Origin: Clostridiales bacterium
Lineage (GTDB): Bacteria > Bacillota > Clostridia > TANB77 > CAG-508
Direction: 5' to 3'
DNA length: 64,000 nucleotides
NCBI GenBank assembly: GCA_003507395.1
Contig: DNVW01000001.1
Span: 1-64,000, forward strand
This document shows positions 1 to 8,431 of this stretch, one piece after another. The notes beneath the pieces were generated by a model, which ran no database searches, was not told the origin of the DNA, and saw only the letters and a program-made list of their open reading frames with translations. Each line of letters opens with the position of its first letter. Within the stretch, counting starts at the first letter, position 1. The position numbers were made by a program, and so were the translations under genes.

Positions 1-450
1 TATGAAACATTACCATATGTTAAAGAAGCAACATTGTATGGAGACGCAAATTGCGATGGAGTGGTAAATAATGCAGATGTGGAATATATACAAAAATATG
101 TACTACAGGTATATGAACTAACAGAACAAGGAAGACTAAATGCAGACGTAAATCTAGATGAAAAGGTAGATAGTATAGATGCTTTAATAATATTAAGACA
201 TTTAGAAAATATAGTAGGGTATGAAACATTACCATATGTTAAAGAAGAAACATTATATGGAGACGCGAATTGTGATGGCAAAGTAAATAATGAAGACATA
301 GAATGTTTACAAAAATATATATTGCAAGGATATGAACTAACAGAACAAGGAAGAATAAATGCAGATGTAAATATAAGTGGAAAAATAGACGCGACAGATG
401 TTTTAATAATACAAAGACATTTAGCAAATATAGAAGGATATGAAACATTG
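1..450 (+). repeat. Two tandem 219-bp dockerin units plus a partial third
   Basis: The phrase TATGAAACATT begins at 1, 220 and 439, giving an exact 219-bp (73-codon) period. The third copy is cut off by the stop codon. Copies 1 and 2 differ at scattered positions, so this is an older in-frame tandem duplication. Upstream copies may exist outside the window. Confidence 0.85.
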
Positions 451-462
451 CCACATAAATAA
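1..462 (+). CDS. C-terminal part of a dockerin-containing protein (5' end outside window)
   Basis: The frame is open from base 1 to a TAA at 460-462, so the start lies upstream of the window. It encodes two complete type I dockerin modules. Each has paired calcium-loop segments of the form GDANCDG-x-VNN-x-D and ADVN-x-x-x-K-(V/I)D, followed by helices such as LQKYILQ and IQRHLANI. Dockerins bind cohesin modules on scaffoldins or cell-surface proteins, so the missing N-terminal part is probably an exported enzyme or surface protein. The two modules are near copies joined by the linker YETLPYVKE, and the protein ends at a third copy of that linker (YETLPHK). The dockerin assignment is firm; the catalytic partner cannot be judged from here. 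Confidence 0.85.
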   Translation, partial: YETLPYVKEATLYGDANCDGVVNNADVEYIQKYVLQVYELTEQGRLNADVNLDEKVDSIDALIILRHLENIVGYETLPYVKEETLYGDANCDGKVNNEDIECLQKYILQGYELTEQGRINADVNISGKIDATDVLIIQRHLANIEGYETLPHK

Positions 463-472
463 TAATAAAAAA

Positions 473-505
473 ATCTCTAAACTGATTTGAGTTTAGAGGT
501 TTTTT
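473..505 (+). terminator. Rho-independent terminator of the dockerin gene
   Basis: An 8-bp stem (CTCTAAAC pairing with GTTTAGAG, loop TGATTTGA) is followed directly by a T run, 10 bases after the stop codon. Confidence 0.85.
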
Positions 506-723
506 GTGCTCAAAATTAGCAATTGCAAGGCATAAGAAGCAAAATGTTAACTAAAAGTGACAAAATTCCAATTAAAGTTGCTTGAAAATTATAGGATAAA
601 ATAGTAAAATAAAATCATAATAAATTGCCATACACAAAAAGCATAACATAAGTAAGGGAATGAATAAATTAATAAAATATATTTATGAATTATATGATTT
701 ATAAATATAAGAAGGAGTAAAAA

Positions 724-1710
724 ATGAAATTTGAAGAAAAATTAATGAAATTAAGAAAGGAAAAAGGATGGTCACAAGAAGAGTTGGCCGAAAAACTTAA
801 TGTGACAAGACAAACAATATCAAAATGGGAATTAGGGCAAACTGTGCCAGATATGTATAACCTAACAAAAATTGCAGAGGTTTTTGGAACAACAGTTAGT
901 GAATTATATTATGAAAAAGAAAACACAGAAGATGTAAATAATCTAACAGAAAAAGATAATAAAGGAACAAATAAAATAATTATAATAGTAATAGTAGCAA
1001 TATTAGCAATTATACTTATATTAGTAGGCATAGGAGCAATGGTAAAAGGTAAAATATTTAATATATTTGGTAATATATTAGAAACGTCCAAAGAAAAGCA
1101 AAATTATGCATCTGGACTATTTAATGATGTATATGAGCAAGCTAATAATACAATTGGTAATATTATGCAACAAATGTTTAATTCTGACTTAGAACATTAT
1201 TATGGAGAAGTAAGAGGAACATCTGTAAAGAATTTAATTGACGATATTGCGAAGTCAAATGGAGAAAATCCTAATAAAGTTATTACTTTAAAATATAATG
1301 ATATAGAAACATCAAATACACAAGAAATTAGAAATGTAAAAGATAAAATAAATAGTGACAAAGTATATGAAGTTTCTTATGAATATGATGGAGAAGGATA
1401 TATAAATAAAGCTATAATATCAAAAGAAAAGTTATCAGAAACAGCAATAAACTCATTTAACAGAACTTTTAAAAATTTATATTATGGAAGTAAAGATGGA
1501 TTTTTTATGAGTCAATTTATAGACGAAGTTATAAAGTCAAATGAAGAAAATCCAGATCATATTATTACTGTAAATTATAATGGTGTAGAAACAAGTAATC
1601 CAAATGAACTTAGAAATATGAAAAAACAATTTGAAAATAGAACAACATATGAGATTTTTTATGAGTATGACGCAAATGGTCTTATAAACAAAGCTAATGT
1701 TACAAGATAG
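724..1710 (+). CDS. XRE-family membrane-anchored regulator with duplicated extracytoplasmic domain
   Basis: Residues 1-65 are a Cro/CI-type helix-turn-helix (SQEELAEKLNVTRQTISKWELGQ is the recognition region). A hydrophobic helix at about 84-108 probably spans the membrane. Residues about 155-245 and 248-328 are two copies of one domain, sharing (G/E)ENP-x-x-(V/I)IT-(L/V)-x-YN-x-(I/V)ETSN and a terminal YEYD-x-x-G-x-INKA. A cytoplasmic DNA-binding head with an external duplicated domain suggests a sensor-regulator that reads a surface signal directly, but no ligand can be inferred. AGAAGGAG lies 6-7 bases before the ATG. It is monocistronic, with a terminator-like hairpin downstream. Confidence 0.75.
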   Translation: MKFEEKLMKLRKEKGWSQEELAEKLNVTRQTISKWELGQTVPDMYNLTKIAEVFGTTVSELYYEKENTEDVNNLTEKDNKGTNKIIIIVIVAILAIILILVGIGAMVKGKIFNIFGNILETSKEKQNYASGLFNDVYEQANNTIGNIMQQMFNSDLEHYYGEVRGTSVKNLIDDIAKSNGENPNKVITLKYNDIETSNTQEIRNVKDKINSDKVYEVSYEYDGEGYINKAIISKEKLSETAINSFNRTFKNLYYGSKDGFFMSQFIDEVIKSNEENPDHIITVNYNGVETSNPNELRNMKKQFENRTTYEIFYEYDANGLINKANVTR

Positions 1711-1780
1711 AAAGTTTCCTTAAAAATTGAAGGATAAAAAATAAAATATTGAAATTAATTAAAATTAAATTAGAATTGTT

Positions 1781-1815
1781 AAAAAAGTATGTATAAAAAA
1801 TGTACATACTTTTTA
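1781..1815 (+). terminator. Hairpin downstream of the XRE gene
   Basis: AAAAAGTATGTA pairs with TACATACTTTTT around a short A-rich loop. The T-rich right arm serves as the tract. The near symmetry means it could work in both directions. Confidence 0.65.
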
Positions 1816-1842
1816 ATTGTATGGAAAAGAGCTTTATATGTT

Positions 1843-1869
1843 TTGGTAATTTTTATAATACTTTACCAA
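1843..1869 (+). promoter_or_regulatory. Operator-like inverted repeat over a -10 box, upstream of the ZIP transporter
   Basis: TTGGTAA (1843-1849) and TTACCAA (1863-1869) form an inverted repeat with 13 bases between. A perfect TATAAT (1854-1859) lies between the arms. A repressor bound here would block the promoter of the metal transporter 38 bases downstream. A metal-responsive regulator (Zur/MntR type) is an inference from the neighbour; the motif itself is not a recognised box. Confidence 0.4.
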
Positions 1870-1906
1870 TATATTAGTATAAAAACAATATAGAGGTGAA
1901 GAAAAA

Positions 1907-2644
1907 ATGAATAATTTGCTAAAAACCACACTAATAGGATTATTTTTTGGAACGTTTGGAACTACAATAGGTGGAATAATTGGGGTAACTGTTAAGAATA
2001 CATCTAAAAAGTTTTTAAGCTTTATACTAGCATTTGCATCAGGACTTATGATTTCAATAGTATGTTTTGACTTAATACCAGAAGCATTTAATTTAACAGG
2101 AATATTAAATGTGTTTATAGGAATAGTATTAGGAATAATCGTGATGATTATTTGTGATGTACTAGTAGATAGAAAATTTAATATAAAACATAAAAATAAG
2201 AATTCATTACTAAAAACAGGAATAATAGTAAGCATAGGCCTAGCACTGCATAATTTCCCAGAAGGATTAGCAATTGGATCTGGATTGGAGGCTTCAATAA
2301 AATTAGGTTTATCATTAGCAATAGCGATATGTTTCCATGATATACCAGAAGGAATATCAATGGCAGTACCTATGAAAAATGGAGGAATGAACTCTATAAA
2401 AGTTGTATTTTATGTAGTATTATCTGGAGTTACAACAGGGATAGGGGCATTTTTTGGAGCATTAGTAGGCTCTATATCACAAACAATAATAGCAATATGT
2501 TTAGCATTTGCAGCTGGTGCAATGATATATATAGTATCAGGAGAGTTAACTCCAGAATCAAATAAGCTATATAATGGAAGGATGACAGCAGTTGGTAACA
2601 TTTGTGGATTATTATTGGGAATATTAGTATTAAATATTACTTAA
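1907..2644 (+). CDS. ZIP-family divalent metal transporter
   Basis: This 245-residue multipass membrane protein has the two ZIP signature segments, HNFPEG (115-120, TM4) and HDIPEG (144-149, TM5), whose His, Asp/Asn and Glu residues form the binuclear metal site in the family. It should import Zn2+, Fe2+ or Mn2+ into the cytoplasm; the exact metal cannot be told from sequence. The length is typical of prokaryotic ZupT/GufA-like ZIPs. GAGGTGA precedes the ATG by about 6 bases. The gene stands alone between an operator-like palindrome and a new promoter. Confidence 0.9.
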   Translation: MNNLLKTTLIGLFFGTFGTTIGGIIGVTVKNTSKKFLSFILAFASGLMISIVCFDLIPEAFNLTGILNVFIGIVLGIIVMIICDVLVDRKFNIKHKNKNSLLKTGIIVSIGLALHNFPEGLAIGSGLEASIKLGLSLAIAICFHDIPEGISMAVPMKNGGMNSIKVVFYVVLSGVTTGIGAFFGALVGSISQTIIAICLAFAAGAMIYIVSGELTPESNKLYNGRMTAVGNICGLLLGILVLNIT

Positions 2645-2648
2645 AATG

Positions 2649-2678
2649 TTGAAAAACAAAAATAACAAATGGTATAAT
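2649..2678 (+). promoter_or_regulatory. SigmaA-type promoter for the phosphatase gene
   Basis: TTGAAA (2649-2654) and TATAAT (2673-2678) are separated by 18 bases and lie about 35 bases before the GTG start of the next gene. Confidence 0.65.
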
Positions 2679-2713
2679 AGTGCTACTAAAGAAGAAAAGG
2701 AAAGTGATGAAAT

Positions 2714-3166
2714 GTGAAGATAATGTTTGTATGTACAGGAAATACATGCAGAAGTGCTATGGCACATCATATGTTAGAAAAAATGGTAGAAGATAAAAAA
2801 GATATAGAAGTGTATTCTTGCGGAATATATGCAGATAGTGGAGAGCCCTCAACATATAATGCAATAGAAATAATGAAAGAATATGGCATAGACATGAAAA
2901 ATCATAGAGCATCTAATATTAAAGAAACTAATATAGAACAAATGGATTTAATACTATGTGCAACAGTATCACACAAACAACTAGTATTAAATATGTATCC
3001 AGATTTAGTAGGAAAAGTATATACAATAAAAGAATATGTGGGTATAGGCAAAGAAGGACGAAACATGGATATAAAAGACCCATGGGGATGTAGTACCGAA
3101 GCATATAAACAATGTGCAGAAGAAATAAAGCAGTGCATGTCACTTTTGGGACGTTCCTTTTTGTGA
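2714..3166 (+). CDS. Low-molecular-weight protein-tyrosine-phosphatase family protein
   Basis: The N-terminus carries the P-loop C7-T-G-N-T-C12-R13-S14 (CX5R) and the C-terminal half has the general-acid motif D122-P123. Both are catalytic elements of LMW-PTPs, which hydrolyse phosphotyrosine or phosphoarginine (YwlE type). The start is a GTG at 2714: the ATG two bases earlier runs straight into TGA, and AAGG lies at a usable distance. The last nine residues (MSLLGRSFL) and the TGA stop are encoded by the dispersed element at 3138-3191, so the native C-terminus appears to have been replaced by an insertion. The catalytic core is unaffected. PcrA follows 70 bases downstream. Confidence 0.85.
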   Translation: MKIMFVCTGNTCRSAMAHHMLEKMVEDKKDIEVYSCGIYADSGEPSTYNAIEIMKEYGIDMKNHRASNIKETNIEQMDLILCATVSHKQLVLNMYPDLVGKVYTIKEYVGIGKEGRNMDIKDPWGCSTEAYKQCAEEIKQCMSLLGRSFL

Positions 3167-3191
3167 CATTTTGTCACTTCGGGGACACACC
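3138..3191 (+). repeat. Dispersed palindromic element, copy A
   Basis: A 54-bp element made of TGTCAC..GGGACGTTCC, a central GTGACA-TTT-TGTCAC hairpin and a terminal GGGGACACACC. It overlaps the 3' end of the phosphatase gene and provides its stop codon. Near-identical copies lie at 6668, 32644, 46807 and 49824. Confidence 0.85.
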
Positions 3192-3236
3192 TTGTTAGAA
3201 ATAAAAGAAAAATGAAATAGTAGCGAAGGAGAAAAA

Positions 3237-6200
3237 ATGCAAGATTTAATAGAAGGATTAAATAACAAACAAAAAGAAGCAGTGCTAGCAACAGAAGGAC
3301 CATGCCTAGTTATAGCAGGAGCTGGAAGCGGAAAAACTAAGGTTTTAACACATAAAATAGCATATTTGCTTTCAGAAAAAAATGTTAAGCCATGGAACAT
3401 ATTAGCAATTACGTTTACAAATAAAGCAGCAAATGAAATGAAACAAAGAGTAGAAAAATTAGTAGGGGAAGCATCACAAGAAATGTGGCTTGGAACCTTC
3501 CACTCTATTTGTGTGCGAATATTAAGAAGATTTATAGATAGAATAGGCTTTGATTCTACTTTTTTAATTTTTGATACAACAGATCAAAGAACTTTAATTA
3601 AAGAGTGCATTAAATCAATAGGACTGGATGACAAATTATTTACAGATAGGGGAGTTTTATCTGAAATAAGCAATGGAAAAAATGATATGTTAGAGCCAAA
3701 AGCATATCAAATAAAATATGCAGGTGATTTTAGAAAAGAAAAAATTGGTGAAGTATATGAATTATACCAAAAGAAGTTAAAAGAAAATAATGCACTAGAT
3801 TTTGACGATATTATAAATTATACGATAAAAATATTAACGGAAAATCCAGATGTTTTAGAATATTATACAGAAAAATTTAAATACGTATTAGTAGATGAAT
3901 ATCAAGATACAAATAAGGCACAGTTTATGTTAGTATCTATATTAGCTTCAAAATACGGAAATATAACAGTTGTAGGCGATAACGACCAGTGCCTTATTGG
4001 AGAAACACCTATAATTACTAGCAGAGGGATAAAAAAAATACAAGATATTGAAAACGGCGAAAAAATAATATGTGCAGCAGGAAATGGAACGGTCACAGAA
4101 GGAGTAATTGAAGAGAAGTTAAAAAGAGAATATAAAGGGAAAGTAATAAAAGTAATAACAGAAAATGCACATAAAATAATAGGAACGGGCAATCATATAA
4201 TATTTGCAAGATTAAAACCAAATTATAACCATTACTATGTATATTTGATGTATAAAATGGGAATGGGGTATAGAATAGGACAAACAAAAGGGGTAAGAGA
4301 GGATGAATGTGATAAAATATGGCTTTTAAGAGTATGTGACACCCTAGAAGAAGCAAGGTATTATGAAGCATATTACTCATATTATTATGGAATACCAATG
4401 CTTGTATTTCATGTTAACGGAAGAGAGCTACAATGGCAACAAAAAAGTATCGAGAAATTATATAATAATATAGACACAAGTAGTAGAGCTAAAAAATTAA
4501 TGAGAGATATGGAAATATATGAAGAATATCCTTCTTTTGTACCACAAGCATCAATAAGAGGGGATACACAAAGAAAAATATTGAATATTGCATATTTTGC
4601 TGGTAAAGGAAAACGACAAGGACCACGTAGTCATAGAATATATATAAATTCGTCAGATGAGAAACTAAAAGATAAATTAGAAAAGGAAGGCTTTAATATA
4701 CGAAAAGGTAAGGCTACAACATGGAGGATAGAGACAGAGCGAGCAAAATATAACGATGCATATAAGCTAGTTGAACATATAAAAACAATAGATGAAGATA
4801 TTATAGTGTCTAATAAAATAAAACTTTTAGAAGGAGAATTTTTTCAATTTATGCCACTATCACATGTGAAGCCAAACATGGAAGTTGTTATATATGAAGA
4901 TGGCATGCTAAAAAAAGATATAGTGAAAGATGTGACGATAGAACAATACGAGGGATATGTATATGACATAAATGTACCAGAATATAGACACTATTTTGCG
5001 GACGGAATATGTGTACATAATTGTATATATGGATTCAGAGGTTCGGATATTGCTAATATATTGAACTTTGAAAAAGATTTTCCAGGCAGTAAAATTGTAA
5101 AATTAGAGCAGAATTATAGATGCACAGGAAATATATTAAAAGCAGCAAATGCAGTTATAAAAAACAATGAAAACAAGTACGACAAAAAATTGTGGACAGA
5201 AAACGAAGAAGGAAAATTGCCTTGTATTTATAGAGCAGAAGATGAATATGATGAAGCCACATATATAGTGAAACAAATAAATAGGCTAAAAATGGAGGAA
5301 TATTTAAAATTATCTGACTTTGTGGTCTTATATAGAATGAATTCACAATCAAGAGCAATAGAAGATATCTTTAGAAGAGAAAATATTCCATATAAAATTA
5401 TAGGTGGACTAAAATTCTATGAAAGAAAAGAAATAAAAGATATAATTGCATACTTAAGATTAATATTCAATACATCAGATAATTTATCTTTAAAAAGAAT
5501 AATAAATGAGCCCAAAAGAGGCATAGGAAAGACAAGCCTTGATAATGTACAAGAAATATCTGATAAAACTGGTACATCTATGTATGAAATAATAAAAAAT
5601 GCAGAGCAATATGGGTTAAACAGAGTAAAGGCAAATAGCATTGAGTTTGTACAAGTAATAGAAGAATTAAGAAAACAAGTAAATGAAGTTTCTATATCTG
5701 AATTAATAAAACTAACACTAAATAAAACAGGATATGTGAAAGCACTAGAAAATGAAAACACAGTTGAAGCAGAGAGTAGAATACAAAACTTAGAGGAGTT
5801 TTTGACTGTAGCAATAGAATTTGAAGAGCAAATGGCAGAAAATACATTGGCAGAGTTTTTAGAGAGTATAAGCTTAACAAGTGACATAGATGACATGGAG
5901 GAGAGCGAAGACACCGTTACTTTAATGACACTACATAGTGCAAAAGGGCTAGAGTTTCCAGTAGTATTTTTAGTTGGAATGGAAGAGGGAATATTCCCAG
6001 GTTACAAATCTATTGGAGAGCTTAAAGAATTAGAAGAGGAGAGACGTCTATTTTATGTTGGAATAACAAGAGCAATGCAATTTCTATTTTTAACATGCGC
6101 CCAAAGAAGAACAATATTTGGTTCAACAAGTTATAATCAAATGTCAAGATTTTTGAAAGAAATACCAAAAGATTTATTAGATGGATATGATGAAATAGAT

Positions 6201-6569
6201 AGCAACGACAACAATTCTTTTAAAGATTCTAATTATGGATGGGAATATGGTACAAATTACGCTGGCAAGGTTAAAACATATAAATTTGACAATATAGAGA
6301 AAATGCCAGAGTCAAAAGTGAGAGCAGAGGCATTTCAATTTAGAACAGCAGAAAGTTTCTTAAATTCTTTAAATAACAAAGCCAAAGAAAAACAAGTAGA
6401 TATAAGTAAATACAAAGAAGGGCAGAGAATATATCACAAAAAGTTTGGAGAAGGAACAATAGACAAAATAGAAGAAGAAGGAGAGGACTATAAATTAGAT
6501 ATAAACTTCGATAAAGTGGGGCATAAGAGATTAATGGCGAAATTTGCAGAACTAGAAATAATAGAATAA
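3237..6569 (+). CDS. pcrA: ATP-dependent DNA helicase PcrA/UvrD with in-frame intein
   Basis: This is a superfamily 1A 3'-5' helicase for replication, repair and plasmid rolling-circle functions. It shows Walker A AGAGSGKT (27-34), Walker B VDEYQD (219-224), motif III split as VVGDNDQ/CIYGFRGSD, motif IV LEQNYRCTGNI, motif V TLMTLHSAKGLEFPVVF and motif VI RRLFYVGITRA. The C-terminal Tudor-like PcrA domain includes YHKKFGEGTI. The uninterrupted protein would be 766 residues, close to the family norm. A 344-residue intein (residues 252-595) sits inside motif III between Q251 and C596. AGCGAAGGAG precedes the ATG. The gene starts 46 bases after repeat copy A and is followed by a terminator. Splicing is needed for function because the insertion breaks a motif that contacts ATP and DNA. 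Confidence 0.95.
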   Translation: MQDLIEGLNNKQKEAVLATEGPCLVIAGAGSGKTKVLTHKIAYLLSEKNVKPWNILAITFTNKAANEMKQRVEKLVGEASQEMWLGTFHSICVRILRRFIDRIGFDSTFLIFDTTDQRTLIKECIKSIGLDDKLFTDRGVLSEISNGKNDMLEPKAYQIKYAGDFRKEKIGEVYELYQKKLKENNALDFDDIINYTIKILTENPDVLEYYTEKFKYVLVDEYQDTNKAQFMLVSILASKYGNITVVGDNDQCLIGETPIITSRGIKKIQDIENGEKIICAAGNGTVTEGVIEEKLKREYKGKVIKVITENAHKIIGTGNHIIFARLKPNYNHYYVYLMYKMGMGYRIGQTKGVREDECDKIWLLRVCDTLEEARYYEAYYSYYYGIPMLVFHVNGRELQWQQKSIEKLYNNIDTSSRAKKLMRDMEIYEEYPSFVPQASIRGDTQRKILNIAYFAGKGKRQGPRSHRIYINSSDEKLKDKLEKEGFNIRKGKATTWRIETERAKYNDAYKLVEHIKTIDEDIIVSNKIKLLEGEFFQFMPLSHVKPNMEVVIYEDGMLKKDIVKDVTIEQYEGYVYDINVPEYRHYFADGICVHNCIYGFRGSDIANILNFEKDFPGSKIVKLEQNYRCTGNILKAANAVIKNNENKYDKKLWTENEEGKLPCIYRAEDEYDEATYIVKQINRLKMEEYLKLSDFVVLYRMNSQSRAIEDIFRRENIPYKIIGGLKFYERKEIKDIIAYLRLIFNTSDNLSLKRIINEPKRGIGKTSLDNVQEISDKTGTSMYEIIKNAEQYGLNRVKANSIEFVQVIEELRKQVNEVSISELIKLTLNKTGYVKALENENTVEAESRIQNLEEFLTVAIEFEEQMAENTLAEFLESISLTSDIDDMEESEDTVTLMTLHSAKGLEFPVVFLVGMEEGIFPGYKSIGELKELEEERRLFYVGITRAMQFLFLTCAQRRTIFGSTSYNQMSRFLKEIPKDLLDGYDEIDSNDNNSFKDSNYGWEYGTNYAGKVKTYKFDNIEKMPESKVRAEAFQFRTAESFLNSLNNKAKEKQVDISKYKEGQRIYHKKFGEGTIDKIEEEGEDYKLDINFDKVGHKRLMAKFAELEIIE
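3990..5021 (+). mobile_element. Intein in PcrA motif III with GIY-YIG-like endonuclease region
   Basis: The intein runs from Cys252 to Asn595. Block A is CLIGETPIIT; block B is T317-G-N-H320 (the TxxH motif); blocks F and G are EGYVYDINVPEYRHYFADGI followed by CVHN. The +1 extein residue is Cys596, where helicases normally have Ser. All canonical splicing residues (Cys1, TxxH, penultimate His, final Asn, +1 Cys) are present. Residues 332-400 resemble a GIY-YIG nuclease: YVY (334-336), YRIG (345-348), a candidate Arg354, Glu377 and Asn394 in the family order. Residues 410-520 are basic and may bind DNA. I see no LAGLIDADG motif. The intein assignment is firm; the nuclease class is tentative. 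Confidence 0.92.
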
Positions 6570-6576
6570 GAAAATT

Positions 6577-6630
6577 AAAAATGAATAATAAAATGTGTAC
6601 AAAAAACATAATTTATTATTCATTTTTTAA
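6577..6630 (+). terminator. Terminator downstream of pcrA
   Basis: AAAAATGAATAATAAA pairs with TTTATTATTCATTTTT around an 18-base loop and ends in a T run. It starts 8 bases after the stop codon. Confidence 0.75.
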
Positions 6631-6667
6631 TTAATAAAGAAATGTTTTTAATAATATGTAAATTTAA

Positions 6668-6721
6668 GGACTGTCCCCAAAGTGACAAAATGTCACAAAA
6701 AGGAACGTCCCCAAAGTGACA
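6668..6721 (-). repeat. Dispersed palindromic element, copy B
   Basis: This is the same 54-bp element as at 3138, in reverse orientation. It lies immediately 3' of the minus-strand coat-F gene: the TAA of that gene is followed one or two bases later by TGTCACTTTGGGGACG. As for the other gene-end copies, the element points the same way as the gene it follows. Confidence 0.85.
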
Positions 6722-6722
6722 A

Positions 6723-6968
6723 TTATTGTTGTAATTCTGTTTTTACTGTTTGAATTTCTGTTACAGTTGCTGGCTGCGCTGGCTTATAATATCCTTTAGC
6801 TTGTGCTATCTTGAATAATTCATATTGAAAACTTTCATCATTGTTGCGTATTTGTTGTATAGTTTGTCTTAATTGCATATTTTCTGCTTCAGAAATAACA
6901 CCTTGGTATGTTGTAAGTTCTGATTTTACCCCATTTAAAATATCATTCACCATTGTTTTTTCATCCAT
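6723..6968 (-). CDS. Spore coat protein F family protein
   Basis: An 81-residue, mostly helical protein matching the coat F domain, with a GYYKPA segment near the end as in CotF proteins. Coat F proteins are small ferritin-like helical proteins of the outer spore layers. The ribosome binding site is AGGAGG, about 7 bases before the ATG. It is the second gene of a two-gene unit, starting 13 bases after the stop of the related 62-residue gene. The exact role is unknown; the family call rests on the overall pattern rather than on catalytic residues. Confidence 0.7.
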   Translation of the reverse strand: MDEKTMVNDILNGVKSELTTYQGVISEAENMQLRQTIQQIRNNDESFQYELFKIAQAKGYYKPAQPATVTEIQTVKTELQQ

Positions 6969-6981
6969 TTTTTTATTCCTC

Positions 6982-7170
6982 CTATCCGTTTAAAAATGAC
7001 ATCAATTTTTGTTTAGTGTTTAATGCATCTTGAGCAGACTTAGTAAAAATTTGCTTAATTTGTGGGTCAACGGCTTGTGATGCATATGTGTTTAACTTTT
7101 GATAAGACGTTTCATGAGCACCTATTAGATGTCTTAAATTTTGTAGTTCTACTTGACTTAAATTTGGCAT
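6982..7170 (-). CDS. Small coat-F-like helical protein
   Basis: A 62-residue protein starting MPNLSQVELQNLRHLIGAHE. I chose the ATG at 7170 because AAGGAGGA lies just upstream (7174-7183 region); a longer frame upstream has no such signal. The LRHLIGAHETSYQKL helix and the second helix DPQIKQIFTKSAQDAL resemble the first half of coat F/ferritin-like spore proteins. With the 81-residue gene downstream it probably forms a heteromeric or two-piece coat component made during sporulation. No sigma factor site is clear upstream. Confidence 0.65.
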   Translation of the reverse strand: MPNLSQVELQNLRHLIGAHETSYQKLNTYASQAVDPQIKQIFTKSAQDALNTKQKLMSFLNG

Positions 7171-7389
7171 ATTTATCCTCCTTCTATATAAGTAATATAA
7201 AATTATTATGAACAAAAAAATATAATTTATACAATAAGGATACTAAAAAATGAAAGAAAAACCACTTTAAAATGAGAAAAATAAAGCAAAACTTTACGGA
7301 AATAAGATAAACGGAAAATTTAAGGTATAATGATTATTGAAAATAAAAGGAAAGTAGTATAAAATATTGTAGAATAAAATGATAGGAGA

Positions 7390-8373
7390 GTGTTTATTAT
7401 TAACATATTAAAGAACATTGCTATATATTTAAGAAAAACTATAAAAATAATTATATTAATAGTTTTAGCTACTATTTTTATAGGAAGTATAGTGTTTTTT
7501 TACTATAAACCAACATATGCAGTAACATTAAATGGAGAATTTGTAGGCTATACAGAAAATAAAAGCGAATTACAAAAAAAGATAAACCAATACATAAATG
7601 CAGATGATCAAGCAAATGTGGCATTCGTTCAAGTAGATCAAATGCCAGAGTATAGATTATGCCTTTTGAAAAAAGATATAACTTCTAATGATGAAGAAAT
7701 TTATGCTAAAACTACAGAAAATGGAACTGCATATTATAAATATTATGCAATAACAGATGATAAAAGTGAAAAAGCCTATGTAGCAACTTTTAAAGAAGCA
7801 GAACAAGTCATAGAAGGTTTAAAAGAAAAAGATAGTGATAACAAAGAAAAAGTAGGAATTGTTGAAAAATATGAAACAGATTTAAAAGAGTTTACAGATG
7901 TAGAAAAGTGTATTGCAAATTTATATGTAGAACCACCACCACAAATAGTTTATGCAAGTACATCAGGATATGCATCTGGCAATTCTAATGCTAAAGTAGA
8001 TATAGGTATAAATCTGATTAAGCCAATATCAGGAGTAATAACTTCAAGATTTGGACCAAGAGCGAGAAATAATCATGGAGGATTAGATATAGGTGCAGAT
8101 GCTGGAACACCTATAAAAGCGGCTGCTTCGGGAACAGTAGTAACTTCTGGATGGTTGGATGACTATGGTTATATAGTAGTATTATCACATGGAAATGGAG
8201 TACAAACAGCATATGCACATTGCAGTCAATTATTAGTATCAACTGGTGAACAAGTATCTCAAGGAGAAGTAATTGCAAAAGTAGGTTCAACAGGTAGGTC
8301 AACAGGAAACCATTTACATTTTGAAGTAAGAGTAGATGGAATAAGATATGACCCACAAAATTATGTGTATTAA
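7390..8373 (+). CDS. Membrane-anchored M23 family metallopeptidase (LytM-type)
   Basis: Residues 15-37 form one transmembrane helix. An external region of about 150 residues follows, then a peptidase M23 domain (about 213-327) with H229-x3-D233 (NNHGGLDIG) and H308-L-H310, the zinc ligands and catalytic His of the family. It should cleave peptide cross-bridges in peptidoglycan from the outer face of the membrane; the layout also fits SpoIIQ-like sporulation proteins, which cannot be told apart here. The start is uncertain: the GTG at 7390 overlaps AGGAGAG, so an ATT or other near-cognate codon a few bases downstream is possible. A strong terminator follows. Confidence 0.85.
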   Translation: MFIINILKNIAIYLRKTIKIIILIVLATIFIGSIVFFYYKPTYAVTLNGEFVGYTENKSELQKKINQYINADDQANVAFVQVDQMPEYRLCLLKKDITSNDEEIYAKTTENGTAYYKYYAITDDKSEKAYVATFKEAEQVIEGLKEKDSDNKEKVGIVEKYETDLKEFTDVEKCIANLYVEPPPQIVYASTSGYASGNSNAKVDIGINLIKPISGVITSRFGPRARNNHGGLDIGADAGTPIKAAASGTVVTSGWLDDYGYIVVLSHGNGVQTAYAHCSQLLVSTGEQVSQGEVIAKVGSTGRSTGNHLHFEVRVDGIRYDPQNYVY

Positions 8374-8379
8374 AACAAT

Positions 8380-8415
8380 AAAAAGGATGTTAAATAAATT
8401 TTAACATCCTTTTAT
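8380..8415. terminator. Bidirectional terminator between convergent genes
   Basis: AAAAGGATGTTAAA pairs with TTTAACATCCTTTT, with A and T runs on the two sides, between the M23 gene and the DUF975 gene. Confidence 0.85.
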
Positions 8416-8431
8416 TATTGTATGTGAAAAG

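Noticed and set aside
541..600. Degenerate copy of the 54-bp element near AAAAGTGACAAAATTCC
   Set aside because: Only about 12 bases match and the hairpin and GGGGAC ends are absent.
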